Source: Phycisphaerae bacterium (GTDB taxonomy: Bacteria > Planctomycetota > Phycisphaerae > UBA1845). Taken from it: DNA of 64,000 nucleotides. Positions 1 to 8,534 of the stretch are shown piece by piece. The stretch is from NCBI GenBank assembly GCA_029260135.1, contig JAJDDV010000011.1:1-64000 (forward strand), in the 5' to 3' direction. Below the pieces are notes generated by a model that was not told where the DNA came from, ran no database searches, and saw only the letters and a list, made by a program, of their open reading frames with translations. Within the stretch, counting starts at the first letter, position 1, and each line of letters starts with the position of its first letter. The position numbers were made by a program, and so were the translations under genes.

Positions 1-70
1 CATGCCCAAGCCGAAGGCGCCGGCATGCTGACGTGGGACGCCTCTTGATGCACCTGCTCGCGGGTCCTTC
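1..70 (-). repeat. Dispersed two-hairpin repeat, copy 1
   Basis: Read on the minus strand this is the same element seen at 9001, 26283 and 57382: an AGGTGCATCAAGA block followed by CATGCCGGCGCC..GGGCATG. Here the first palindrome is degenerate (its second arm reads GAGGCGTCCC), but the second can still fold. Bases 1-73 recur almost exactly at 298-370, with one mismatch. Confidence 0.7.
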
Positions 71-300
71 CCACCCCTTGTGGGTGGCGCCTCGCCCGAT
101 CCAACCCACGACAGTCATGGAGCGGACGTGTGCCATGCCAACCACTGTAGCGCCACCCCTTGTGGGTGGCACCTCGCCCGATCCAACCCGCGACAATCAT
201 GGAGCGGACGTGTGCCATGCCAACCACTGTAGCGCCACCCCTGGTGGGTGGCGCCTCGCCCGATCCAACCCGCGACAATCATGGAGCGGACGTGTGCCAT
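71..300. repeat. Three tandem 82-bp repeats
   Basis: Units start at 71, 153 and 235, each opening with a hairpin (GCCACCC, short loop, GGGTGGC) followed by CCTCGCCCGATCCAACCC and a GGAGCGGACGTGTGCCATGC block. The third unit runs straight into the second copy of the dispersed repeat. Units differ by only a few substitutions, so the amplification is recent. There are no variable spacers, so it is not CRISPR. An inverted partial copy of the unit core lies near 556-580. Confidence 0.85.
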
Positions 301-370
301 GCCCAAGCCGAAGGCGCCGGCATGCTGAGGTGGGACGCCTCTTGATGCACCTGCTCGCGGGTCCTTCCCA
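298..370 (-). repeat. Dispersed two-hairpin repeat, copy 2
   Basis: This is a near-identical duplicate of bases 1-73 in the same orientation, so that two copies bracket the 82-bp tandem array. The rest of 371-830 holds no gene that I can support; all open frames there are short and lack family features. Confidence 0.7.
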
Positions 371-830
371 ACCCTTGAAGAGTGAGCCGGGGCGCCCGGA
401 ACGATCGGGCCTCATCGAGTCTGTTGGGACACATTGTCTTTCGACACAGTGCCACCATCTGACACTGGTGGCGGGGCGGATGTGGCGGGCGCCGTGGGCA
501 ACGGAGGATGAGAGGTGTCTTGGCAGGCGGCGACCACGCATCGTTCGCAGTCGGCCCGCTCCATGACTGTCGCGGTTCTGATTGCCCGGGACCCGCGGCA
601 CCCGTCCGGATCTCGGCGCCCTTTCTGTCTTTCCTTGGCGTATGGGTGCAGGTCTCCGTCGGCGTCTCCTCGCCACTCCCCGCTTCATGTGCGTGCTGCA
701 CCCTACAGGGACTCATGATATGGATCCAATCGTGCAAGCCCAATTCGACCGCACTTGCACCCACCCCAACATTGTGATAGACTCCCCTGTCCAATACTCG
801 TGACTCCCATCACAAATCGGAGGAGTACAC

Positions 831-1580
831 ATGAGTTCGCGCAAGACACAATCGCTCACGCACCTCGTCGCGGGCCTCCTGGCCATCACTCTCTCGACCT
901 CCGCAACCCACGCCCAATGCCAACTCGCGAAGATCACCGCACCTGATGGCAGAGATGGTGACAGATTCGGCCACGACGTCGCCATCGACGGCGATCGCTT
1001 GCTGATCGGCACCCCGGCTGCAGTGCCGCAGACCGGGTTTCATTCTCGCCAGACAGGAGCTGCCTACGCCCTTCGCCGAAGTGGAACGTACTGGTCGCAG
1101 GAGGCGAGCCTCGTCGCGCGTGACTTGGAGGGTAGTGCGTCGCTGGGCTCCGGCGTCGCGCTCGATGGCGATTTCGCGCTGGTCGCCGACGGATCCGGCG
1201 ATGCGGCATTCATGTTCCGCAGGTTCGCAGGATCCTGGCAGGAGGAATCCGGTCTCACGCCCAGCTTTGGTTCTGTGGCGCTAAGTGGCGAGTATGCGTT
1301 GCTCGTTGGTTCCTCGGCGAACGCGTTCCTTTTCTACCGCGCGGGAGTCGAATGGCCGGTACAATCCGTATTGACGATCGACGCTCCGCCTCCAACCACC
1401 GGCCTCGGTAGATCCGTCGCCATCGATGGTGACGTCGCTATCATGGGAGCACCGGTGGATGATACCCTCGCCGAAGACGCAGGCGCAGCCTATATGTTCA
1501 GGCGAGCCGGCAACACCTTACGGCTCCTTCTGCACTTCATTGCCTCCGGCTGCACCCGGCTTCACTTCAGCCAGCGTTGA
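831..1580 (+). pseudogene. FG-GAP (integrin-like propeller) secreted protein, 3' truncated
   Basis: The 249-residue frame starts with a signal peptide (hydrophobic LVAGLLAITLS, cleavage near THAQ) after a GGAGGAGT ribosome site. Repeated blades follow, of the type FGHDVAIDGDRLLIG and LGRSVAIDGDVAIMGAP, typical of FG-GAP beta-propeller repeats on planctomycete surface proteins. Such proteins are normally much longer and end in a sorting or dockerin module. Here the fourth blade stops at about base 1512 (residue 227), and the last 22 residues are antisense to the lipoprotein gene on the other strand. I infer that a rearrangement replaced the 3' half. The product may still be secreted, but it lacks a closed propeller. 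Confidence 0.7.
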
Positions 1581-2111
1581 TAGAGGATGATGTACCTCGT
1601 AGTCCTTGATTAGAGCATTGGCCGCCTTTGGCGCATAATGTGTCAGATTGGCGAATACTCCGAACGCCTTCGGGGCACTTGGGGCTGCCTCGCAGTAGAT
1701 AGCGACGCACATTGCCTCGTTACCTCTGCGCCACCACTCCTCCCAGTACGAATTCGTGCCTTGCCGACGCCAGCCGGCGCCCTTACCACATGGCTCTGTC
1801 GGGCTTCTAAGGCAATACTGCAGTTCTGCCCACTTCTGCCTCACCAAACTACCGTGAACTGCGCTCAAGAATGTTTCCGGAGGACCTGCACCCTGGAGTA
1901 CATACTGGACCTCAGTTACTCCCTCAATCCCTGTTCTGATACCCGACGGCTGGACCGTTCGCAGATGTGGGCCGTAGCCAGGCACAACAAAGACGGCCGG
2001 CAAATGTTCCACTGGCAACGTCGTTTTGCCACGTCCTTCATCGGTCCGGGCATCGCCGTCATCGCACCCGTCGGACAATAGCGCAAGCGCAATCCCGACA
2101 GACGAGCACAT
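1518..2111 (-). CDS. Unrecognised lipoprotein, about 197 aa
   Basis: From the ATG at 2111 the product begins with a short hydrophobic stretch ending in a lipobox (LLSDGC, Cys at residue 16), followed by an acidic linker, as in a lipoprotein exported by Sec and lipidated by Lgt. A TTG twelve nt upstream would add a positively charged n-region and is an equally likely start. The mature part is about 180 residues with several Cys and Trp (WEEWWRRG), and I do not recognise a family. Base use looks less GC-rich than in neighbouring genes. It lies in the segment that interrupts the FG-GAP gene and overlaps that gene's end tail to tail. Function unknown. Confidence 0.5.
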   Translation of the reverse strand: MCSSVGIALALLSDGCDDGDARTDEGRGKTTLPVEHLPAVFVVPGYGPHLRTVQPSGIRTGIEGVTEVQYVLQGAGPPETFLSAVHGSLVRQKWAELQYCLRSPTEPCGKGAGWRRQGTNSYWEEWWRRGNEAMCVAIYCEAAPSAPKAFGVFANLTHYAPKAANALIKDYEVHHPLSTLAEVKPGAAGGNEVQKEP

Positions 2112-2277
2112 CACAATACGCAAGACACTAAGGCGCGACTTCCGATTCCAGTCGGATGCCACACTATCATGACTTCTCCGCGCAGTCACACATTGTCTTC
2201 GACGTATTACTCGGAATAATGGCCGGTCGTACACCAGGCCTCTTGTACTGAGCATTACAGTTATATCCAAATGTGTA

Positions 2278-2586
2278 CTATATGAAGCCGTACGACGGGG
2301 CGTAATCCCTAACTTCGTCGTACTCCCACGTCCACGACTCGCCGCCACACACACCCTTCTTGTAGCAACACCTGTTCGCCTTCTGAGCGAATACCCAGGC
2401 CAGGTAGGTCGTGCTCTTCGTCGGGCCGGATTTGCCGGCCGCCGCTCTTGTGAGCATACCATGATGCCCACCCCCGTGCGATGGCGTCAGTTTAGATGTT
2501 GTAGCCCTTGGGGCTGCGCGTGGTGCAACGAGATGCACCCTACGGGCTTGGTCTTGCCACGCGTCGGCGCTCATCGGCTCCCCCAC
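2278..2586 (-). CDS. Small Cys-rich hypothetical frame (possible gene remnant)
   Basis: This 102-residue frame sits just upstream of the lipoprotein gene on the same strand. Its last 45 residues are compositionally protein-like, with a CCYKKGVCGG cluster followed by SWTWEYDEVRDYAPSYG. The N-terminal half runs through an intergenic hairpin and is Ala/Arg-rich, so the true start may be the ATG at 2457, or the frame may be the 3' end of a decayed larger gene. No family is recognised. It may be a remnant delivered with the lipoprotein gene. Confidence 0.3.
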   Translation of the reverse strand: MGEPMSADAWQDQARRVHLVAPRAAPRATTSKLTPSHGGGHHGMLTRAAAGKSGPTKSTTYLAWVFAQKANRCCYKKGVCGGESWTWEYDEVRDYAPSYGFI

Positions 2587-2616
2587 CTCAGCGCTTCGCT
2601 AACGAGGTGGGCCACC
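2522..2616. repeat. Two intergenic hairpins with conserved tails
   Basis: The first hairpin, 2522-2539, is GGTGCA-acgaga-TGCACC followed by CTAC. The second, 2584-2609, pairs CACCTC with GAGGTG around an inner AGCG/CGCT stem and is followed by GGCCACCC. Both belong to the modular hairpin family found in most large spacers of this window. Confidence 0.6.
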
Positions 2617-2708
2617 CAGACTCTGTCCGCTGCGCTCTCTGCGATCTCCGCGGTACGGACCCTGACCCGGTGAACGGCCGATCACTGAGATCCCTTCCCG
2701 CAGCGCGC

Positions 2709-2739
2709 AAAAAACGGGCCACCCTTTACGGTGGCCCGT
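2709..2739 (-). terminator. Rho-independent terminator of the 2777-3715 gene
   Basis: Read on the minus strand, a perfect 10-bp stem (ACGGGCCACC with GGTGGCCCGT, 6-nt loop) is followed directly by six T residues. It lies 38 nt past the stop codon of the cohesin-like secreted protein. Confidence 0.9.
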
Positions 2740-2776
2740 TGATGTTTGCTCTTGCTCAATCGCTAGCGTATTGCCG

Positions 2777-3715
2777 CTAGTGCTTCGTCGGCGTAACCGG
2801 TCGTGTGCCAACGCCGATCGTGATCGCCGACGTCGCATATGGAATCGGCATGTTGTCGTTGTCGACCAGCGTCGATGCGCCGGGCTCGGTGATCGCCGCG
2901 ACCTTGAACGAACCTGCCGCATCGGCCGAAGCCCGAAGCATGAACGTACCCAGGTAGCCCGACGACACGTCGAGCGCGCCCTCGAACAGCGCCGAAGCCA
3001 ACCGGCCGCCGTCTTTGTCCGCCGCGTCGAGCTGCTGCTTGCCGACGAACACGAAGTCCGTTCGCGTCTTCTCGACCGCAACATCCTGCAGCGACAACTG
3101 ACCCGCGTTACCGCCGGTGACCGACAGGTTCACCTGGTACGCGCGAAGGCCCGGAACGCTGCCCGACAGAAACGCGTCGACCCGTAGCACGCCATCCGCC
3201 GCAATCGACGTCTGCGACGGAACCAGCTTGATCACCGGGCGACCCGAAACGTCCGAGCGATTGATCAACTGCGTCAGACGCTTGGCCTGCACCTCGGCGA
3301 CGTTCGCCAATGTCGCCTGGTTCGCGTCGACTGAAACCGAAGCGAACGTGTGCAACTTGCCGTGTACAAACACCGCCAGGTGGCTCACCCCGTGCTTGCT
3401 CATGCTACCTGAAAGCCGACGGGCCGCGTCCTCCTCAAGGGTCACCTCGATGTCACTACCGCCCCGAACCGCAATGGCCGTGGCCGATAACACATCGCTC
3501 TGCGCGATGGCGCCACGCGCCGCCACGTAGATCGTGCGATCTCGATCGATCGTCACCGCCTGGTACCCCGCCGTCGGGCTCGTTGTTGCCAGTCGCAGCT
3601 CCAACGGCGAACGCTTCGAAGATCGAAGCGACTCCGTCTGTGCCTGTGCGGTCAGCGCCCCCAACACACCTATGCTTAAGACCGTCGCCGTCAATACTCG
3701 CCTTACCCTGCGCAT
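2777..3715 (-). CDS. Secreted protein with cohesin-like beta-sandwich domain
   Basis: The ATG at 3715 is preceded by GGAAA at the right distance and gives 312 residues with a clean signal peptide (RRVRRVLTATVLSIGVLGAL, cleavage near AQA-Q). The N-terminal 150 residues are unrecognised. Residues from about 165 on (SVPGLRAYQVNLSV ... GYLGTFMLRASADAAGSFKV) have the strand pattern of cohesin-like domains that are common in planctomycete exoproteins. No dockerin or PEP-CTERM anchor is visible, so the mature protein should be free or held by partners. The gene is monocistronic, with a strong terminator downstream. The cohesin assignment rests on pattern only. Confidence 0.7.
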   Translation of the reverse strand: MRRVRRVLTATVLSIGVLGALTAQAQTESLRSSKRSPLELRLATTSPTAGYQAVTIDRDRTIYVAARGAIAQSDVLSATAIAVRGGSDIEVTLEEDAARRLSGSMSKHGVSHLAVFVHGKLHTFASVSVDANQATLANVAEVQAKRLTQLINRSDVSGRPVIKLVPSQTSIAADGVLRVDAFLSGSVPGLRAYQVNLSVTGGNAGQLSLQDVAVEKTRTDFVFVGKQQLDAADKDGGRLASALFEGALDVSSGYLGTFMLRASADAAGSFKVAAITEPGASTLVDNDNMPIPYATSAITIGVGTRPVTPTKH

Positions 3716-4194
3716 TGCACGTTTCCTTTCAGTTAGCGTTGCGTTCGGCTCAATAGGTGCTACACCCCGATGCCGGAACGGTTCCACCGCTCCACGCGGC
3801 GCTCCCTCGCACCACCCATCCGCCTCCGCCATCTCCATAGAATTGTCCCACCTCACCGAACAGCCTTATCTTCCACAAATACGACCGAGAGAGCAAGCGT
3901 TGACCGTATCTGGGATGTAATATCGGCCCGAACACACCCATGCACGAGTACCACAATTCCACTCCCACTGAAACGCCTTCCCTCCAGCGGCCTGATCCCG
4001 TCTCTGGATCCACAAACACCGACCGGCCAGGGACGCACCACAATAACGCGCCGTAAACGGCGAAGTAGGCTATGCTGCTCGCGACGAGACGACGAACGCC
4101 ACGCGCGGGCCCACAACCGTCACACGCGTGACACCGACGGCCTCAGGGCGATGACCCGACGCCGTCTTTTTCCGGACGTTACCAGGAGCGACAC
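3716..4194. other. Intergenic spacer, nothing recognised
   Basis: This 479-nt divergent spacer must hold the promoters for the minus-strand secreted protein and the plus-strand peptidase. I see no convincing -35/-10 pair, RNA gene or repeat. Open frames crossing it lack ribosome sites and family features. Confidence 0.4.
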
Positions 4195-6318
4195 ATGCAT
4201 GTCATCAAGGGTTCGCGACCAAGCGCGTCACCCACCTGTCTCATGTTGCCATGGATCCTCGTTTTCGCACCGGCTACAGCGCAAAACACGATGTTTGAAG
4301 AACCGCTCAGCGAGCGCGTGGCCAACTATGACATCGACGTGACACTGAATGACGAGGCCAAGCGCCTCCACGGCACCGTTTATTTGAATTGGAACAACCC
4401 GTCGGACGATCGTGTCGGGGAGCTGTTCTTTCATCTGTATACGAACGCGTTTCGGAACGTGAAGTCGACGTTCGTTCGTGAGGGGATCATCGACCGGGCG
4501 GATTGGGAGACGGGAGAGCCGCCGTCGGAGAATCCATGGCGGAAGGACAACGGCTGGGGCGGGATGAATGTCACGAAGATGACCGTCAACGGCCAGGACG
4601 TCACGGAGCGCATCGTCTTCGCACAGCCGGACGACAACAACACGGACGATCGATCGGTGATTTACGTGCCTCTGTCAACGGCGATCGCGCCGCGCGCGAC
4701 GGCGCGTATCGAGATCACGTACGAGATGCAAATACCGCAATGCAAGGTGCGCATGGGCTGGTGGCAGGATGACTTCTTCATGATGGCGCACTGGTTCCCG
4801 AAGATCGGTGTCTATGAGCCGCCGGGGATGCGCCTCGTGCCGGCGGATGCGCCGAGCGGACGATGGAACTGCCACCAGTTTCACGCGGGCACGGAGTTCT
4901 ACTCCAACTTCGGTGAGTACAACGTTCGGATCACGCTGCCGGAGAAATACATCGTCGGCACGACCGGGTTGATTGTGGAAGAGAGTCTCAACGGCGACGG
5001 CACGAAGACCCTTGTGGCCCACGCGGAAGACGTTCACGAATTTGCCTGGGTGGCGGATGCGCAGTTTCTCGAAGTGCGCGACATCTGGCGAAGCAAGACG
5101 ACGCAGCGAACGGTCGACATTCGATTGCTCTATCAGCCCGGCCACGAGCTCGCGGCGGACAAGTACATCGACGCGACGCAGCGTTCGCTGGACTATGTGG
5201 AGAACTGGTTAGGGGCGGGCGCGTATCCGTATCCAAACGTCACGGTCGTCGATCCTCGTTCCGGAAGCGGCGCAGGCGGAATGGAGTATCCCACACTGTT
5301 CACGGGCGGCGCGTTCTGGTGGATGGATCGCCTGTTCGGAGAGGGATCCCGCATTACGGAAATGGTCACGATCCACGAGTTCATGCATCAGATCTGGTAC
5401 GGGGTGGTGGCCAGCAACGAATTCGAAGAGGCGTGGCTTGACGAGGGGTTGACAAGTTACAGCGACTTTCGTTTCGGTCAGGCGTTCTATGGCGAGCGAA
5501 CATCATGGGTGAACTGGTGGGGATTGACGGCGAGCGGTCTTCTGTCGGCCCGTGCCAGTTACACCACATCGCGGAGCCGTTCCGACGGGGCGATTGCCGA
5601 CCCGAGCTTCTCCCATTGGCGATCGGGTATCGGATACAAGATGTCGTACCTGAAGAGCAACTTGATGCTGATGACGCTGGAGCATCTACTTGGACGCGAA
5701 CGGTTCGACAACATCATGCGGACCTACTATCAACGGTGGAAGTTTCGTCATCCGACGCGCCAGGACTTCGTGGACGTGGCGAACGAGGTCGCGGGGGAGA
5801 ATCTCGACTGGTTCTTCGATCAGCTGATCGAGCAGACCTGCTCGCTGGATTATGCGGTGGCTGCGATCGTCAATGTTCCGATTGATGAACTTGATGAGGG
5901 AATTCTGACGGACGCGCTCACACTGCCGCCGAAGGTCGAAGACGAGGGCGATGAGGACGGCGACGACAGTGACGAAGGCGACGAAGAAGCGGAGGGAGAG
6001 GAGATTCACAAGAGCACGGTCGTCTTCCGGCGCGCGGGTGACATGATCTTTCCCATGGAGACGCTGGTCGAGTTCTCCGACGGGGAGATCCTTCGCGACA
6101 CGTGGGACGGGCGCGATCGGGTGCGAAAAGTCACGTTCACGCGGAAGGGGAAGGTGGTCCGGGCGGCGATTGATCCGGAGCACCATGTTCCCCTCGACAT
6201 CAATCGTCTCAACAACAGTCTTCGCATCGAGGAGAACGACACGGTTACGAACAAGTACACGGTGAAGGGGTTCTTCTGGATGCAATCGCTGCTCCAGTTC
6301 TTCAGTTTGCCGGGATAG
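4195..6318 (+). CDS. Secreted M1-family zinc metallopeptidase
   Basis: The product has 707 residues, starting at an ATG preceded by CCAGGAG. A signal peptide spans about residues 15-30 (LMLPWILVFAPATAQ). The M1 fold is shown by the N-terminal saddle domain, a substrate-site block GAGGMEYPTLF in place of the usual GAMEN, and the zinc motif H394-E395-F-M-H398 with the third ligand E417 eighteen residues later (NEFEEAWLDEG). A highly acidic linker near residues 580-605 precedes a C-terminal beta-rich domain. It should act as an aminopeptidase outside the cytoplasm; the altered exopeptidase motif makes the exact specificity uncertain. It appears to be a single-gene unit. Confidence 0.9.
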   Translation: MHVIKGSRPSASPTCLMLPWILVFAPATAQNTMFEEPLSERVANYDIDVTLNDEAKRLHGTVYLNWNNPSDDRVGELFFHLYTNAFRNVKSTFVREGIIDRADWETGEPPSENPWRKDNGWGGMNVTKMTVNGQDVTERIVFAQPDDNNTDDRSVIYVPLSTAIAPRATARIEITYEMQIPQCKVRMGWWQDDFFMMAHWFPKIGVYEPPGMRLVPADAPSGRWNCHQFHAGTEFYSNFGEYNVRITLPEKYIVGTTGLIVEESLNGDGTKTLVAHAEDVHEFAWVADAQFLEVRDIWRSKTTQRTVDIRLLYQPGHELAADKYIDATQRSLDYVENWLGAGAYPYPNVTVVDPRSGSGAGGMEYPTLFTGGAFWWMDRLFGEGSRITEMVTIHEFMHQIWYGVVASNEFEEAWLDEGLTSYSDFRFGQAFYGERTSWVNWWGLTASGLLSARASYTTSRSRSDGAIADPSFSHWRSGIGYKMSYLKSNLMLMTLEHLLGRERFDNIMRTYYQRWKFRHPTRQDFVDVANEVAGENLDWFFDQLIEQTCSLDYAVAAIVNVPIDELDEGILTDALTLPPKVEDEGDEDGDDSDEGDEEAEGEEIHKSTVVFRRAGDMIFPMETLVEFSDGEILRDTWDGRDRVRKVTFTRKGKVVRAAIDPEHHVPLDINRLNNSLRIEENDTVTNKYTVKGFFWMQSLLQFFSLPG

Positions 6319-6448
6319 AGCGATACTCGCATCAGCGATTCGAGGTGATGCGGAGTGGGCAACCGATCGAGTTGTGACGCGTCGCACGAGCCCCGATGGG
6401 TCGGGATGCCGTTTCCATCGCGGCTCAGCAACGGAACTCGGTCCATCG

Positions 6449-6508
6449 CGCGGGCTGAAGCCCGCGGCTCAGTAGGGGATTGTTGCATCGCGCGGGCTGA
6501 AGCCCGCG
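6449..6508. repeat. Two tandem GAAG-type hairpins
   Basis: Two identical hairpins, CGCGGGCT-ga-AGCCCGCG, lie at 6449-6466 and 6491-6508, each preceded by CAT and followed by G plus a variable tail. The same plan with a different stem sequence occurs at 53396-53454. They sit 46 nt upstream of the following membrane protein gene. Confidence 0.8.
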
Positions 6509-6553
6509 GTCCAGGGCAGAGAGTGGTGCGCCGTCGCGCGTGGGAGAGATTCG

Positions 6554-7522
6554 ATGTTATCGTGGAAAGCACTGAAAACGGGGACGTCGCGAATCTGGCT
6601 GCACAAGCGGATACTGGTTTGGTTGTACTTGATCAACGTGCTGTTCGCGGCTGTGCTGGTTCTTCCGTTTCGCAATCTGGTCAGCGAGATCAGCAAGACC
6701 GATCTGTCCGACGATTTCGTGACCGGCTTCCACCTGGATGCGTTTCTTGATTTCTGGGTGGAGTACATGGACAGTTTCCAGGCGCTCGGGCTGGCTGCGG
6801 TGGTGCTGGGCGGGCTCTATCTGCTGGTGAGTATTCTCCTCACGGGGGGGATCGTCGCGACGCTGGCGGATGCGAGCCGTGTGACGTTGCGGCGGTTCTT
6901 CACAAATGCCGGGCGATATTTCTGGCGGTTCCTGCGGGTGTTCGTGGTGATGGCGATCGTCATCGGTGGTTTGCTGGCTGCGAACGCGCAATGGGTCAAG
7001 CCGTATGTAGACAGTCAGAAGGAGCTGGTGACGACGGATCGGGAGTCGTTCTACTGGAGCGCGGGCAACGTCGGCGTGGTTTTGCTGGTCGCGTCGCTGG
7101 TCTTGATGGTATTCGACTACGCGAAGATCCGCACGGTGGTCGAGCGACGGCGGAGCGTTTTCTTTGCGTCGCTGCGTGGTTTGGCTTTCGTGCTGCGTCG
7201 GCCTGTGCGAACCGTGACGCTGTTCTTCATGAACCTGGGTCTGCTGTGTGCGATGTTCGCGGTTTATCTATTGATCGAGAATCGGATCACGGCCTCGACC
7301 TTGCCGATGTTGATCGCGTTGTTCCTCTTGCAGCAAGTGTTCATCCTCGGCCGGATCTGGATGAAGCTGTCGTTCTTCTCGTCGCAGGTTGCGCTGTTCC
7401 AGGATGCGATGGCGGTGGAGGTCGTGCCAGTACCCCAGACGCCTGCGCCGGAAGAATCGATCCGTCGTCGGCCGGGGGTGGCGGCGGGAGCTGTCAGCCA
7501 TCAGCCGTCAGCCATCGGCTAG
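6554..7522 (+). CDS. Integral membrane protein of unknown function
   Basis: The product has 322 residues, starting at an ATG with GGGAGA upstream. About six hydrophobic segments are visible (near residues 22-42, 75-105, 125-148, 172-193, 215-240 and 243-265), with a soluble loop containing an acidic patch after the first. I do not recognise a family; the layout recalls YIP1-like or DUF4013-like membrane proteins, but no diagnostic motif is present. The last ten residues (SHQPSAIG) are encoded by a CAGCC-rich repeat, so the natural C-terminus may have been extended by repeat sequence. No operon partner. Confidence 0.7.
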   Translation: MLSWKALKTGTSRIWLHKRILVWLYLINVLFAAVLVLPFRNLVSEISKTDLSDDFVTGFHLDAFLDFWVEYMDSFQALGLAAVVLGGLYLLVSILLTGGIVATLADASRVTLRRFFTNAGRYFWRFLRVFVVMAIVIGGLLAANAQWVKPYVDSQKELVTTDRESFYWSAGNVGVVLLVASLVLMVFDYAKIRTVVERRRSVFFASLRGLAFVLRRPVRTVTLFFMNLGLLCAMFAVYLLIENRITASTLPMLIALFLLQQVFILGRIWMKLSFFSSQVALFQDAMAVEVVPVPQTPAPEESIRRRPGVAAGAVSHQPSAIG

Positions 7523-7793
7523 GTCGACGGCTGCGCCGCAGAGATCGTGGAAAGCGCAGAGGGCGGGCGTCACCACAAAGGCACCAAGGCACGAAGGTGG
7601 TTTGAGTGTGCAGCAAGAGATGGTCCGCACAGCGGACCCTACATATGGATGCCAACGCTGTGGCAGTTTCATTTCGGCCCGGTGAGTCTCCCTTAGCAGA
7701 AGGGAGTGCGTGCAGAAGGTGCATCGAGATGCACCCTGCCAGTCTGTCCTACTCGGCTGCCATTGAAGAAACAGACCCCCCCTGAATCCCTCC
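7523..7793. repeat. Spacer with three hairpins
   Basis: Hairpins occur at 7622-7638 (GGTCCGC-aca-GCGGACC, then CTAC), at 7718-7735 (GGTGCATC-ga-GATGCACC, then CTGCC) and at about 7776-7807 (CCCCCC ... GGGGGG with an inner CTCCTT stem). The last could also end transcription of the two convergent genes. Otherwise empty. Confidence 0.65.
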
Positions 7794-8534
7794 TTAACGA
7801 AGGGGGGAGCGCGCGGAAGGTGCATCAAGGTCGAAGGCGTAGGCCATCATGAGTGGCCAAACGGCGCCAAAGCCCAGCGACCAGGCGATCTCTTCGACCG
7901 GAACGCCCAGCAGTGACAGGCCACAGAGCTGCTCGGTTGTCCACTGGTCAATGAAGCGCGGCCAAAGCTGCAAGATCCCAACGAACACCACCGTGTATAG
8001 CGCCGTGAAGCCGACGGCACCGGCGAGCGCGATGGACACGTAGCTCCTCCGCATGAGCAACAGCGCTACGCCGAGGAGGGGCATGGCACAGAGGACGGCG
8101 ATCATCGGCTTGCAGCCGACCAGCCAAAGGGGGACGGCCACGGCGATGCCGGCCAGCGTGCAGGCGAGGAAACGCGCGATCAGGCGGATTGGATGAAGGC
8201 GCATCGAGAAGCGTGATCGCGTAAATCGAACCGCGCAGAACCATACGAGGCAACCGTTCGAGAAGGAGAAGACGAGGTCTTCAGGTCCGGCACCGAATTC
8301 GGCGATGCGAACGGGCTGCCAATAGTCGGGCACGAAGGCAATGGATGCAAAACCGTAGGGGGCGGAGAGCAGGCCGCTCAGGAGCATCGGGCGCCTGTGG
8401 GCGCCGGAGACGGCGAGCGCCGCCAGGGCGAGCAGCAGGATGACCAGGCAGCCGCCGAGGTAGGGATAGGTGTTAAAGAACGTGATGAGGTTGGCCCTTC
8501 CCGACCCCTCCCGTGAGGTCTGGCTCGATATCAC
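7794..8534 (-). CDS. Lycopene-cyclase-domain-like membrane protein
   Basis: Two tandem hydrophobic halves carry motifs seen in heterodimeric/fusion-type lycopene cyclase domains. The first half has FVPDYWQPV followed by GPEDLVFSFSNG; the second has GVPVEEIAWSLGFG near the C-terminus. Membrane segments fill the rest. Family members cyclise lycopene in carotenoid synthesis, but no other carotenoid gene is nearby, so the substrate is open. The start is uncertain. The body begins at NLITFFNTYPYLGG (about base 8505) with no ATG in frame; the GTG at 8534 lies inside a repeat, giving 246 residues whose first dozen are repeat-encoded. The native start may have been lost to repeat insertion. Confidence 0.6.
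   Translation of the reverse strand: MISSQTSREGSGRANLITFFNTYPYLGGCLVILLLALAALAVSGAHRRPMLLSGLLSAPYGFASIAFVPDYWQPVRIAEFGAGPEDLVFSFSNGCLVWFCAVRFTRSRFSMRLHPIRLIARFLACTLAGIAVAVPLWLVGCKPMIAVLCAMPLLGVALLLMRRSYVSIALAGAVGFTALYTVVFVGILQLWPRFIDQWTTEQLCGLSLLGVPVEEIAWSLGFGAVWPLMMAYAFDLDAPSARSPLR

Noticed and set aside
71-300. Possible CRISPR array
   Set aside because: Units are 82 bp, abut directly and are nearly identical along their full length. There are no unique spacers and no cas genes.
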